From positions 1-41,018 of the forward strand of contig JALWYQ010000036.1 in assembly GCA_027078365.1 (NCBI GenBank): 41,018 bases of DNA. Reading direction: 5' to 3'. The notes beneath the pieces are model-generated. The model was not told where the DNA came from and made no database searches. It saw only the letters and a list, made by a program, of their open reading frames with translations. The stretch's first letter is position 1, and the number at the start of each line of letters is the position of its first letter. The position numbers were made by a program, and so were the translations under genes. Below, piece after piece: positions 31,705-41,018 of this stretch. Origin of the DNA: Phycisphaerae bacterium (GTDB lineage Bacteria > Planctomycetota > Phycisphaerae > Sedimentisphaerales > Sedimentisphaeraceae).

Positions 31705-34467
31705 CTATTTAGTTAGCGATAGAATTTTGTCAATAATGCTATCTCTTACAGCATCAAGATCATCATCTGTATTGATATTGGCGATGAAGTTATCTATCTC
31801 GGATACATCTTTACCTTGGCTTGCTAGTTTATCCCTGAGATCTTGTAGTGTGGCGAGATATCTTGCATCAGTTACTGCTGTGGCATATCCTTCCCATTCA
31901 ATAGTTCCTATTACACCGTTTGTAGTAGGATATGTAAAACTCTCTTCTCTACGTGCTTTTTCATCATATTGGGTATCGAAGTCATTCCATAGCATACCAT
32001 ATCTCTTCTGGTACGCATAAGTAAATGCGCCATCAAAGCCAAACTGTACTAGGCGCAAACCATAGTTTCTTCTGTATATCTCAGGGTTTTCGATACCCGC
32101 TTGAGGATCTGCGTATGAATACACTTCCTGACCAGCACTGTGCCAGTCGGCGATTTGCTTCTTGATACCAGGGGCATGGGTGCCGTATCCATATATCGCA
32201 ATGTTTAGATAATTGCCAACATGGTCAAATACGCTACTGTAAATGGCGCAGAATGTCTTTGCTCCAGCGGCATAAACCACATTTTCTGTTATGTCAATTA
32301 ATTTTGCAAGGGCTGCACCAGAAGCTTCATCCTGTCCGTACATATAGAGACCTTTTGGATCGTAGCCATATTTAACTAAAACCTTTTGCCAGTCCTTGAC
32401 CTGTTTAAGGGTAGTGCGTGGTCTAACAAGTAACCCTAAAGAATGGAATCTGTCTTTTGGAAAACCGATTGAGTTCTGGATTTTAAGTGTATCCTCAAGA
32501 GTGCCAAGTGCATCTTCGTAGTGGCTAGGGTATAATATGCCATGGTCAAACATATCTTTTAGTTCAATAGCCTGTTGAGCGTGCGTTTTTGAATGTGAGT
32601 CTATTGGTGTAATCTCCGAGTCTGGCGTATTGGCTACTAATTTGCCATTGTAGTAGAGGCCATAAACAATCCTTGGCTTAGACAAATCAAAAGGAAGGAC
32701 TTCAACGGTTAGTGGAAAACTTCTAAGAACTTTTGCGCCTTGCTTAATCGTAATGGTGGAAGTGTAAGTGCCTGCAGGTATTGACTCTGGAATACGTACG
32801 ATTGACCAAAGTAGTTTGTAGGTATTGTTAAGAGCAAATGGTTGTAATTCTTTAGCATCGTTAAACTTAATAGTTTTTCGGTCTGGGAATGTTGGATCTG
32901 CAGTTGTACTTGGTGTCGAAATGTTTATATAGTGACCGTTACTTCCATCGGTATCTGTAATCCAAAGTTCATTTTCTCCAAATGCTTGACCTTCTCGCTC
33001 TTTTGCAGAGTGAGTAACACGTATGAGATTTTCATTTTTGAGTAATAATTCCTGTGTTAGGAAGTGTCTGTTTCTAGGTATTTTTTTAGTAACGTATCGT
33101 CCTGCTTGATACCAAATTTTAGCGATGTATGTATCTAAATTGCTAGCTGCAAATGAATGAGTGCCATCTGTAAAATCAGTATTCTCAAATGTTAGAGTTG
33201 CATTGTAGCCTGGAGCAGGATCAAGTAGCATTGCAATTGATTTGCGCTCGCCCCTTGCCATTCTCAGGTTATAGCCATCTAGTTTTTCGTAGGCCACTGG
33301 AAATGTGTAGCCATCAAGATAACCGTATTTCATAGGGTCAACTTTGTATGCTACAAAATCGTTGGCAGGGGAGGTAATGCTCTGTTTGAGCGCACCGATA
33401 GTCGATTCGTATCTGGCGAGAAAATCGTTTATTTCCCGTAATAATTTGTAAGAACACCAGGAGTCAGGACCTGTGCGATACGCATTGGCTGCTCTCATTT
33501 TTGCAATGTCAGAAGCTATTTCTTTTTTGTAGAATTTTAGTTTCTTGTATCGATAGTCTTGTTTATCAGAAGGGTTTATTGGTAATGTTGGAAGTTCTTC
33601 GAGAGCGTTTAGCCTATTTTCCGCCGCATCAATCTTGCCATCAACTCGCTTGTGGTACGCATGCCATGCGGGGTAAGTATCTCTTGTAATATAAGTCTTG
33701 TACCATTTGGCGGGTTTGAGCTGTGTTCCTGTTAGTTTGTAATTGTCTATGTGGATTTTAAAAGACTTTGGCCCTTTGCCAACTACTCGAATCATGAGGG
33801 AAGATATCTTTCTTCCAATGTCATTTAGCTTAATATCACAAGCTTCACCCCTGAAATAATATGGCGAGTATGTTCTGTAGCCAATAAATGCATAGGGTGC
33901 ATCAACTTTGAAGTTTCTAGAGAGGTCGCGCAAGTTAACCTTTTGCCAAGTGTTGGCGGTATCGGCAGGAAATTCTTCACCAACTATTACTTTGCTCTTG
34001 ATAGGGTATCCATATATGTCTGCGCTAATTGTTGTTAAATCAGTTGCATTGGCATCCAGTTTTATATCAAACGATGCAGCTAGTGTGCCATGAAGATTTG
34101 TTATTCCTTCTGGTAAAGGTAGGGCAAAGCAATAAATCCAACTCCTAGAAGGGTTTATGCCGTGAACGTTGGCATCAATATAGAAAGATTTCGCACTGCC
34201 ATCTGGAGTGTCTGAATCTGCGCCAAAGTGGTTGAAGGTTATCTGATTGCTAGTTAAATCTGTTGTGTACTTGTAAATAGGAGAATACTTGGAGAGGGGA
34301 TTGTAATTATCCGCTATTCCCTCAAAATTATTTTTGATGTTTACAATCGATAGCTCTTTTTGAGTGCCACATGAGTTACATACCGCAGTTGAAGCAGTAA
34401 CCATAGAATTGATAGTGGTAATAGAGCTTAGCAACAGTATTGTTAAAATCTTAGAACTTGTTCTCAT
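31705..34467 (-). CDS. secreted DUF4091/GH123-like putative glycoside hydrolase, short form
   Basis: The predicted protein has 920 residues from ATG 34467, preceded by GAGGC. The open frame extends 25 codons further without a ribosome site. A signal peptide occupies about residues 1-26, then a short CNSCGTQK segment. Residues 40-230 look like a beta-sandwich carbohydrate-binding region (TFNHFGADSDTPDGSAKSF). A helical linker precedes the ARGERKSIAMLL strand that opens GH123/DUF4091-type catalytic regions. An Ig-like domain and then a barrel follow, with the adjacent acid pair YGQDEA near residue 709. The C-terminal WEGYATAVTDARYLATL is typical of DUF4091. In GH123 an adjacent Asp-Glu pair does catalysis on N-acetylgalactosaminides; the substrate here is not known. 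It is a close paralog of the next gene. Confidence 0.82.
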   Translation of the reverse strand: MRTSSKILTILLLSSITTINSMVTASTAVCNSCGTQKELSIVNIKNNFEGIADNYNPLSKYSPIYKYTTDLTSNQITFNHFGADSDTPDGSAKSFYIDANVHGINPSRSWIYCFALPLPEGITNLHGTLAASFDIKLDANATDLTTISADIYGYPIKSKVIVGEEFPADTANTWQKVNLRDLSRNFKVDAPYAFIGYRTYSPYYFRGEACDIKLNDIGRKISSLMIRVVGKGPKSFKIHIDNYKLTGTQLKPAKWYKTYITRDTYPAWHAYHKRVDGKIDAAENRLNALEELPTLPINPSDKQDYRYKKLKFYKKEIASDIAKMRAANAYRTGPDSWCSYKLLREINDFLARYESTIGALKQSITSPANDFVAYKVDPMKYGYLDGYTFPVAYEKLDGYNLRMARGERKSIAMLLDPAPGYNATLTFENTDFTDGTHSFAASNLDTYIAKIWYQAGRYVTKKIPRNRHFLTQELLLKNENLIRVTHSAKEREGQAFGENELWITDTDGSNGHYINISTPSTTADPTFPDRKTIKFNDAKELQPFALNNTYKLLWSIVRIPESIPAGTYTSTITIKQGAKVLRSFPLTVEVLPFDLSKPRIVYGLYYNGKLVANTPDSEITPIDSHSKTHAQQAIELKDMFDHGILYPSHYEDALGTLEDTLKIQNSIGFPKDRFHSLGLLVRPRTTLKQVKDWQKVLVKYGYDPKGLYMYGQDEASGAALAKLIDITENVVYAAGAKTFCAIYSSVFDHVGNYLNIAIYGYGTHAPGIKKQIADWHSAGQEVYSYADPQAGIENPEIYRRNYGLRLVQFGFDGAFTYAYQKRYGMLWNDFDTQYDEKARREESFTYPTTNGVIGTIEWEGYATAVTDARYLATLQDLRDKLASQGKDVSEIDNFIANINTDDDLDAVRDSIIDKILSLTK

Positions 34468-34513
34468 TTGATTTGCCTCTATAGTAATACGAAATGTTAT
34501 GCTAGTTTGCATC

Positions 34514-34549
34514 ACTATAGTAGCAAGTAAGTGGTATTGCAAGTTGCAA
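34514..34549 (-). promoter_or_regulatory. predicted promoter of the short DUF4091 gene
   Basis: TTGCAA (34537-34542), 17 bases, then TATAGT (complement of 34514-34519). A second TTGCAA at 34544-34549 lies just upstream. The long paralog has the same -35, -10 and flanking bases. Confidence 0.6.
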
Positions 34550-34665
34550 GCTTTGAGAAATTCTCACTCTCTTGTCTTAAATTAAATTGGTCGGAATAAG
34601 GTTTTTATCTTTAATGTGTCTATTTGCAACTTCAGACTAAATTGCCCATTCATGTTTCTTATGCT

Positions 34666-34708
34666 AAAAAAAGCCGCTTGCCCATGTTGTTGCACAGGCA
34701 AACGGCTT
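34666..34708 (-). terminator. terminator of the long DUF4091 gene
   Basis: AAGCCGCTTGCC (34671-34682) pairs with GGCAAACGGCTT (34697-34708) with one mismatch. On the minus strand a T run follows. It matches the terminator of the short paralog in stem sequence. Confidence 0.85.
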
Positions 34709-34731
34709 AGTGTTCTATAAAGTTACAGCAA

Positions 34732-37700
34732 TTAAATTAGCGATAGAATCTCATCGATAATGCTATCTCTAACAGTATCGAGGTCATCATCTGTATTGAT
34801 GTTAGCAATAAAGTTATCTATTGCTGAAACATCTTCGCCCTCGCTATCTAGTTGATCTCTGATATCTTTCAGTGTAGCAAGATACCTTGCATCGGTAATT
34901 GCTGTTGCATAACCTTCCCACTGAACAGTGCCAACAATACCGTTTGTAGTAGGGTATGTGAAAGCTTCTTCCCTACGTGCACTTTCAGAAGTTTTTGTGT
35001 CAAAATCGTTCCAAAAGACGCCATATATCTTTTGGTATGCATAATCGAATGCGCCATCAAAGCCTAACTCTATCATACGCAATCCATAGTCTCTTCTGTA
35101 TATCTCAGGGTTTTCTACTCCAGCTTGCGGATCTGAGTATGCATATATCTCTTGGCCAGCACTGTGCCAATCGGCAATTTGCTTCTCAATGCCAGGGGCA
35201 TGAGTACCATAACCATATATAGGGGCATCCATATAGTTGCCGACATGGTCAAACGCACTACTGTAGATGGCACAGAATACCTTCGCTCCAGCGGCATAAA
35301 CTACGTTTTCTGTAACATCGATTAGCTCTGCAAGTTCCGGACCTGGAGCCTCATCTTGGCCATACATGAAGAGTCCTGTTGGATCGTATCCATAATCAAC
35401 TAACACATCCTGCCAAGCTTGAACCTGCGATAGAGTCGTGTAGGTTCTAACAAGCAAGCCCAAAGAATAGAATCTGTCTTTCGGGAAGCCAATTGAGTTT
35501 TGGATTGCAAGAGTATCATCAAGAACTCGGATGTCATTTTCGTAATGACCAGGATACAATACGCCATGGTCGAACATATCTTGCAATTCTATTGTTTGCT
35601 GCGCATGTGTTTTTTGGTGCGCATCTAGAGGCATAATGCTTGCATCTGTTGCGCCAGCTATTAGTTTACCGTGATAGTAAACACCATAAAGTTCTCTTGG
35701 GGCAGATAAATCGAATGGGAGAACCTCAACTGTAATAGGAATACTCTTAACAACTGTTGAGCCTTGCTTAATCGTAATTGTGGATGTGTAAGTTCCTGCA
35801 GGTGTTGACTCTGGAATGCGTACGATTGACCAAAGTAGTTTGTATGTGTTGTTAAGTGTAAACGGTTGCAATTCTTCTGTGTCGTTGAACTTGATAGTTC
35901 TTGGGTCAGGGAAGGTTGGATCGGCAACACTACTTGGAGTAGAAATGTTTATGTAGCGACCGTTACTTCCGTCTGTATTTGTAACCCAAAGTTCGTTCTC
36001 GCCCCATGCTTCGCCTTCTCTTTCGGTTGCACTGTGAATAACTCGTACAAGGTTTTCGTTTTTCAGCAACAATTCCTGTGTTAGGAAGTGTTTATTTCCA
36101 GCTACTTTTCTAGTTTCATAGCGTCCTGCTTGATACCAAATCTTAGCGACGTACGTGTCTAGGTTGCTAGCTGCAAATGAATGCGTGCCATCTGTAAAAT
36201 CAGTATTCTCAAATGTTAGAGTCGCATTGTAGCCTGGAGCTGGGTCAAGTAGCATTGCAATTGATTTGCGCTCGCCCCTTGCCATTCTCAGGTTATAGCC
36301 ATCTAGCTCACTATAAACCATTGGGAATGTGTAACCATCAAGATAGCCGTATTTCATAGGATCAACCTTGTATGCTACGAAATCGCTAGCAGGGGAGGTA
36401 ATGCTCTTCTTGAGTGCGCCGATAGTTGATTCGTATCTGGCGAGGAAGTCATTTGCCTCCTGTAGTAATTTATAAGAACACCAAGATCCATAACCAGTGC
36501 GATAAGCATTGCCAGATCGCATTGCTGAGATATCAGAGGCTATTCTATTTTTGTAGAAGGTTAACTTTTTGTATCTGTAATCCTGCTTGTCTGAAGGGCT
36601 AGCCGGTAAAGTTGGCAAGTCCTCAAGTGCATTTAGCCTTGCTTCTACCTGATCAATCTTGTCGTCCACTCTGTCATGATACGCATGCCATGCTGGATAG
36701 GTGTAGCCGTCGATGTAGGTGTTGTACCATTCGGTAGGGTCCATCTGAGTTCCAGTTAAGCTGTAGTTATCTACACGAATCTTGAAAGTCTTTGGACCAG
36801 TGCCAACTAGCCTAATCATAAGGCAAGACAATCTTCTTCCAATATCGTCAAGTTGGATATCGCAAGCCTCACCCAAGAAATAATACGGCGAGTCTGTTTG
36901 ATAACCAACAAACGCATAAGGAGCATCAATCTTGAAGTTGCGAGCGATATCTCTTAAGTTGACCTTTTGCCAGGTGTTGGCAGTGTCAGAAGCGAAGCCC
37001 TCACCCACTATTACTTTACCTGCAATAGGATAACCATATTCATCGATACTGATTGTTGTTAACGCCGTTGCATTGGCATCTAGTTTGATATCAAACGATG
37101 CAGCGAGCGTACCGTGAAGGTTGGTTGTTCCTGCTGGTAGCGGTAGAGCAAAGTAGTAGTACCAACTTTGAGATGAGCTTATACCATGAATGTCAGCATC
37201 GATATAGAATGATTTTGCACTTCCATCTGGAGTGTCTGAATCTGCTCCAAAGTGATTGAAGGTTATTTGTGAAGAGCTCAATCCTGTTGCGTATCTGTGG
37301 ATTGGAGAAGAGCTAGAAAGTGGGTCGTAATTGCTTGCTGCGTCTTCAAAGTCATTTTGAATATTTACGACAGCTAAGTTTGTAACATTAACAGTTCTAG
37401 TTACTTCTTCAGCTGCATTTCCAGCTGCATCACTTACATTGTATCTTACCGTATAGACGCCAGCGACGGAAGTGTCCACAGGGTTGTCAACAACAATGTT
37501 GGCAGTTATGTTTCCATCTACATCATCCTGTGCAGTTGCACCTGGGTCGCTGTAAGTAGAGCCAACAGGAATATTTATAGGGTTTTCACCAATAAGTGTA
37601 ATCACTGGCGCAACAGTATCAGCTATAACATGAACTTCTCTTGTAACTTCTTCTGCAGCGTTTGATCCTGAATCTGTAACGTTGTATGTTATGGTATAGA

Positions 37701-39114
37701 CGCCAACAGTAGAAGTATCTACAGGGTTGTAAACTACAATATCACTGGTGATGTCACCATCTTCTAAGTCGTTAGCAACAGCTCCATCATCAATGTATGT
37801 GCTACCAACTGTTACGGTTACAACGGCATCACCTATGAGAGTTATAACTGGAGGAGTGTCTCTATGCCAATTATCTGCGATAACGACAAAGTCTTCTAAA
37901 TCTACTCCATTTACGCCATCAAAGTCTGCGCAGTCAGGAGTAGGGCAACCAGGGCCATTTAGCCACTGTGATGCAAAGATATTAAGATCGCTAATGTTTA
38001 CGAGATTGTCCCCGTTTAGGTCTCCAGCAACAGGGAATTCTGTTTTAGTCGTTGTGAAACTCCAAACATCACCAGGCCATTCTGGAACGTCTGAATCATT
38101 TACTTCATCAATTCTCCAATAGTACGTTGCGCCGTAGCCGAGATCTGGGTCGTAAGTGCTTGGGTCACTAGCAGATTGATTCCCCATGTAGGTTGGCGAA
38201 TTTCTATCTGCATTGGTAACTTCGTCTAAGCTTGTTCCTATATAAATATCATGTGAAGATGCAAGAGCACCCGATCTCCATGACAAAACAGTATCAACAT
38301 CAACATCAGTACTCGCATCAACTGGCTGAGGATATGTGGCCTTGTTCTCGACGTTAGTTGTTTGAGTTACTGTGACATAATCAATTGAATATGTAGAGGA
38401 GACATCAGGGTTTTCCTGACCGAAAGACATCATAGCCTCTGCCGCGTTGTAATTCCAGTAACTAGCCCATGTAATATCTTGGATTTCAACGCCATCAAGA
38501 TAAACTTTTCTCGTACGAGCTGTAGCTGTTGTAGCGTCAAGAGTTAGGGTTACATCATGCCAGACGCCCATTGTGAATACTGTATCGAAGAGTTTTAGAG
38601 GGTTTGTTGTGTTGTCGGCAGGGCCCGTATTCTCAGCCTTTGGTCCAAAAGTTGCGATACCTTGAACAAAGCCTTGACCGCTATCTTCACCAGTTCCTTC
38701 TCTCCAGTAAAAAGTGAATACGCTTCTTGCTGTATTGCCAATGACAGCGTTGTCTATCTTAATTCTCCAAGTAACTGAATATGCAACTGATGGATCATGA
38801 ATGTCGAATCCAAGGTTGGCGACAGGGTGGCTGCTAGTTTCTGCGCCTTCAAAGAAAACAAGGCTGTACGCATTCGCATGGTTCCAATCAACGCCAAGCT
38901 GAGCAGCTACTGTGTAATAGTCACCGCTGAGACTCTCCGTTGCACCATTAGTATTATAGTAGTAAAATTCGGAACCACTGCCAGCATCTACGATGCAACC
39001 AGAAGTATCTGAATAGCCTCCCTTGCCAGCATCAGAACCGGCATCAAAACTCATATCAGCGCTTACCATCGTGGCCAACAAGAGTATGGCTAGAATTCTA
39101 ATAACCCTTTTCAT
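34732..39114 (-). CDS. modular secreted DUF4091/GH123-like putative glycoside hydrolase, long form
   Basis: A 1,460-residue protein. The signal peptide is at about residues 1-19. A LamG/concanavalin-like beta-sandwich runs to about 255 and a fibronectin-like region to about 350 (DVDVDTVLSW to YYWRIDEVND). A two-repeat dockerin lies at about 360-415 (GDLNGDNLVNISDLNIFASQW), inside the chain rather than at an end. Two DUF5011/HYR-type Ig repeats lie at about 420-585. From about 590 the rest matches the short paralog, including ARGERKSIAMLL, the YGQDEA acid pair near residue 1250 and WEGYATAITDARYLATL. AAAGG precedes the ATG. The front modules suggest binding to polymer or to the cell surface; the catalytic domain probably has the same substrate class as its neighbour. 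Confidence 0.88.
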   Translation of the reverse strand: MKRVIRILAILLLATMVSADMSFDAGSDAGKGGYSDTSGCIVDAGSGSEFYYYNTNGATESLSGDYYTVAAQLGVDWNHANAYSLVFFEGAETSSHPVANLGFDIHDPSVAYSVTWRIKIDNAVIGNTARSVFTFYWREGTGEDSGQGFVQGIATFGPKAENTGPADNTTNPLKLFDTVFTMGVWHDVTLTLDATTATARTRKVYLDGVEIQDITWASYWNYNAAEAMMSFGQENPDVSSTYSIDYVTVTQTTNVENKATYPQPVDASTDVDVDTVLSWRSGALASSHDIYIGTSLDEVTNADRNSPTYMGNQSASDPSTYDPDLGYGATYYWRIDEVNDSDVPEWPGDVWSFTTTKTEFPVAGDLNGDNLVNISDLNIFASQWLNGPGCPTPDCADFDGVNGVDLEDFVVIADNWHRDTPPVITLIGDAVVTVTVGSTYIDDGAVANDLEDGDITSDIVVYNPVDTSTVGVYTITYNVTDSGSNAAEEVTREVHVIADTVAPVITLIGENPINIPVGSTYSDPGATAQDDVDGNITANIVVDNPVDTSVAGVYTVRYNVSDAAGNAAEEVTRTVNVTNLAVVNIQNDFEDAASNYDPLSSSSPIHRYATGLSSSQITFNHFGADSDTPDGSAKSFYIDADIHGISSSQSWYYYFALPLPAGTTNLHGTLAASFDIKLDANATALTTISIDEYGYPIAGKVIVGEGFASDTANTWQKVNLRDIARNFKIDAPYAFVGYQTDSPYYFLGEACDIQLDDIGRRLSCLMIRLVGTGPKTFKIRVDNYSLTGTQMDPTEWYNTYIDGYTYPAWHAYHDRVDDKIDQVEARLNALEDLPTLPASPSDKQDYRYKKLTFYKNRIASDISAMRSGNAYRTGYGSWCSYKLLQEANDFLARYESTIGALKKSITSPASDFVAYKVDPMKYGYLDGYTFPMVYSELDGYNLRMARGERKSIAMLLDPAPGYNATLTFENTDFTDGTHSFAASNLDTYVAKIWYQAGRYETRKVAGNKHFLTQELLLKNENLVRVIHSATEREGEAWGENELWVTNTDGSNGRYINISTPSSVADPTFPDPRTIKFNDTEELQPFTLNNTYKLLWSIVRIPESTPAGTYTSTITIKQGSTVVKSIPITVEVLPFDLSAPRELYGVYYHGKLIAGATDASIMPLDAHQKTHAQQTIELQDMFDHGVLYPGHYENDIRVLDDTLAIQNSIGFPKDRFYSLGLLVRTYTTLSQVQAWQDVLVDYGYDPTGLFMYGQDEAPGPELAELIDVTENVVYAAGAKVFCAIYSSAFDHVGNYMDAPIYGYGTHAPGIEKQIADWHSAGQEIYAYSDPQAGVENPEIYRRDYGLRMIELGFDGAFDYAYQKIYGVFWNDFDTKTSESARREEAFTYPTTNGIVGTVQWEGYATAITDARYLATLKDIRDQLDSEGEDVSAIDNFIANINTDDDLDTVRDSIIDEILSLI

Positions 39115-39162
39115 CTAATTTACCTTTCCATCAATATTGAAAAAATTATTGCAACTTGAACC

Positions 39163-39192
39163 ACTATAGCATTTATAACGGTGCTATTGCAA
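39163..39192 (-). promoter_or_regulatory. predicted promoter of the long DUF4091 gene
   Basis: TTGCAA (39187-39192), 18 bases, then TATAGT (complement of 39163-39168). The same CTTGCAATA and CTATAGTG contexts occur upstream of the short paralog, and an extra TTGCAA lies at 39149-39154. Confidence 0.6.
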
Positions 39193-39348
39193 GCTGTTTA
39201 TCGGTTAATTAGGGGGGACTACTGAATCAAATAATGGATTCTCTATTGTGTTTAATACTGATGTTGCGGTTATTTGTCAGGTTATGCTCAAATTTGCATC
39301 TAAAGAGAATGCCTAAATTGATAAAAAAATACACAATTGTTTTTTTGC

Positions 39349-39357
39349 TGATATAAT
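39349..39357 (+). promoter_or_regulatory. extended -10 promoter of xseA
   Basis: TGATATAAT, a perfect extended -10 element, ends seven bases before ATG 39365. The start of transcription is therefore expected at or next to the start codon. No ribosome site lies between. No good -35 is seen at normal spacing, as is usual with an extended -10. Confidence 0.65.
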
Positions 39358-39364
39358 CCTGGCT

Positions 39365-40753
39365 ATGAATGCCAAGACAGGAAAAATATACACAGTAAAT
39401 GACGTTAATGTTCTTATAAAATCAGCTCTCGAGAATAGTTTGCCAGGGCGGTTGAGTATTTGCGCTGAGATATCTAATTGGAAAGATCACTACTCAGGAC
39501 ACCGATACTTTGTGCTTAAGGATAAAAAATCTCAGATTCCAGCGGTAATGTGGAGAAGCAACGTTGCAAAACTAAGATTTGAACCTGAAAATGGCACAGA
39601 GGTGGTGGCAACAGGGCATATCGATGTCTATCCGCCACATGGAAAATATCAGTTTATTGTTGATAGTATGAAGCCTCAAGGGGTAGGGGACTTGCAGGTT
39701 GCTTTTGAAAGACTTGTTGAGAAGCTACGCTGCAGAGGTTTTTTTGAAGAATCTAACAAAAAGCAATTACCACGCTACCCTTTCAAAATTGCAATTATAA
39801 CCAGCGAATCTGGGGCCGCAGTTCATGATATAGCCGATAGTATCCACTCTCGATGGCCATGCGCAAAACTATCGCTCTATCCTGTGTCGGTCCAGGGTGT
39901 TGGCAGTGCTAGTGAGATTGTATCGGCAATTACTGATATAAATCGGAACAATAGCAAGTATGGTTTTGAGCTTCTGATTGTTGGCCGAGGTGGTGGCTCT
40001 ATGGAAGACCTTTGGAGTTTCAACGAAGAGATTGTAGCAGAAGCGATTTTTAATTCTCAAATTCCTATAATAAGTGCTGTTGGGCATGAAGTTGACACAA
40101 CCATAGCAGACCTTGTCGCAGATGCTCGCGCATCGACCCCTACAAAGGCAGGAGTTATTGCAGTTCCTGACGTTAATGACTTATTATCTTCTCTATCAGA
40201 GTATTCTGAGCGTATGAAGAGGAAAATGGTTGCTAGTGTTAACTATTGTCGTCAAAGACTTGAGACTATTGAAGCATGTGCGGCCTTTAGAGATCCGCTA
40301 TACAATGTTAGGTATAAATCACAAGAGATTGAACAGCTTCAGATGTCTTTGCAGCAGACCTTTCTAGCAAAGCATAGAGCTAATGTTGAGTTGGTAAATA
40401 GATTAGAGTCAAATCTTAGGAGGATTGAGCCACTGTTAATAATTTCTAAGCAGAGACTCTCTCTTTTGAATCTAGAGCAAAAACTCAAACGAGTTGTTGT
40501 CGAACTTATTGCAAGGCATAGACTTTCATTGGTTTCTTTGGAGGGCAACCTTACCGGTCTCAATCCGCGTTCTATACTCAATAGGGGATACAGTATTACT
40601 CGAATTAAAGACACGAATGAGATAATCTCCAAGAATTCTCTTATAAAGCAGAAAACGGTTATTGTAACAGAATTTGGAGATAATAGGGTTATTGAGAGTG
40701 AAGTGAAAAACGTCAAAAACAACGATAATAATGAGGTATCGAAAAATGTCTAA
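39365..40753 (+). CDS. xseA: exonuclease VII large subunit
   Basis: A 462-residue catalytic subunit of exonuclease VII, which degrades single-stranded DNA from both ends in repair. An N-terminal OB fold starts YTVNDVNVLIKSALE, with the ISNWK segment. The nuclease core holds IITSESGAAVHDI and RGGGSMEDLWSFNEE (from residue 207), then AVGHEVDTTIADLVADARASTPT, all family signatures. A long coiled coil follows from about 280 to 400 and binds the small subunits. The RSILNRGYSITR motif near the C-terminus is intact. Length is normal. The promoter's -10 box is only seven bases away, so the mRNA may be leaderless. The end overlaps xseB by eight bases. Confidence 0.96.
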   Translation: MNAKTGKIYTVNDVNVLIKSALENSLPGRLSICAEISNWKDHYSGHRYFVLKDKKSQIPAVMWRSNVAKLRFEPENGTEVVATGHIDVYPPHGKYQFIVDSMKPQGVGDLQVAFERLVEKLRCRGFFEESNKKQLPRYPFKIAIITSESGAAVHDIADSIHSRWPCAKLSLYPVSVQGVGSASEIVSAITDINRNNSKYGFELLIVGRGGGSMEDLWSFNEEIVAEAIFNSQIPIISAVGHEVDTTIADLVADARASTPTKAGVIAVPDVNDLLSSLSEYSERMKRKMVASVNYCRQRLETIEACAAFRDPLYNVRYKSQEIEQLQMSLQQTFLAKHRANVELVNRLESNLRRIEPLLIISKQRLSLLNLEQKLKRVVVELIARHRLSLVSLEGNLTGLNPRSILNRGYSITRIKDTNEIISKNSLIKQKTVIVTEFGDNRVIESEVKNVKNNDNNEVSKNV

Positions 40754-40988
40754 AAAACAGGAAAATAGTCTGGACAAATTGAGTTTTGAAGATACAATCT
40801 CGGTTCTTGAAGAGATTGTCGAGCAAATAGAGACGGGGCAGACCCCTCTTGAAGAAAGTCTTGAGCAGTATGAGAAGGGCATGAAGCTTATATCGCACTG
40901 CAAAGAGATTTTGAAAAAGTGTGAGGATAAAATTGAGGTAATATCTCAAGAAAACAATCCTAAAATAGACGCATCTCTTGAAGACTAA
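40746..40988 (+). CDS. xseB: exonuclease VII small subunit
   Basis: The predicted protein has 80 residues from ATG 40746, with GAGG nine bases upstream; an in-frame ATG at 40731 would overlap that site. The product is a helical hairpin with the family segments SFEDTISVLEEIVEQIETGQ and PLEESLEQYEKGMKLI, the usual length for XseB. Several copies bind the coiled coil of XseA. The start overlaps the xseA stop, so translation is coupled. Only 30 bases of the window follow. Confidence 0.95.
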   Translation: MSKKQENSLDKLSFEDTISVLEEIVEQIETGQTPLEESLEQYEKGMKLISHCKEILKKCEDKIEVISQENNPKIDASLED

Positions 40989-41018
40989 GGCGGCTCTAGC
41001 AGTTTGAGGGTCATCTTA

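Overview
This is an AT-rich bacterial chromosome window that most resembles a planctomycete of the Phycisphaerae/Sedimentisphaerales kind. The inference rests on several features together: type I dockerin repeats inside large secreted proteins, a PEP-CTERM sorting signal, a Ser/Thr kinase of planctomycete layout, LamG/fibronectin-like/DUF4091 surface hydrolases, and a V-type rather than F-type ATPase operon. Lentisphaerae or Kiritimatiellae cannot be excluded. No rRNA, tRNA, CRISPR array, insertion sequence or prophage was seen.

Layout. 1-1036 is a poor-quality left edge: poly-A low-complexity DNA, two coding-like remnants without starts, and one small membrane protein. 1408-3582 (+) holds an AqpZ-type aquaporin, a secreted PliI-like protein and an aldose-1-epimerase-like enzyme. 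4065-12985 (+) is a complete V-type ATPase operon in the order G/H, I, K, E, C, F, A, B, D; the K ring residues match the sodium-binding set of Enterococcus NtpK. A 206-base gap between F and A holds ordered inverted repeats and a stop-free frame. The operon's terminator lies inside the 3' end of the convergent gene. 13007-15299 (-) carries a Ser/Thr kinase and an APH-fold phosphotransferase. 15694-15843 (+) is a 49-residue protein. 15915-19879 (-) is a pilT / membrane-anchored GspE-like pseudo-ATPase / CvpA-like operon. 20193-20606 (+) is an Rrf2 regulator with three cysteines, preceded by a perfect 26-bp palindrome. 20627-22570 (-) is an LTA-synthase-type sulfatase-fold membrane enzyme.

22775-39114 (-) is a cell-surface block: a PEP-CTERM protein followed by a roughly 2,700-residue repeat protein ending in a dockerin, then two DUF4091/GH123-like paralogs, one short and one with a long modular front end. 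The two paralogs have matching promoters and matching terminators. 39365-40988 (+) is xseAB (exonuclease VII), with an apparently leaderless xseA.

The picture is of an anaerobic or sodium-economy heterotroph with an elaborate carbohydrate-active surface and a type IV pilus retraction ATPase. The least explained items are the F-A intercistronic element, the pseudo-GspE operon, the palindrome upstream of the Rrf2 gene and the repeats at the pilT promoter.
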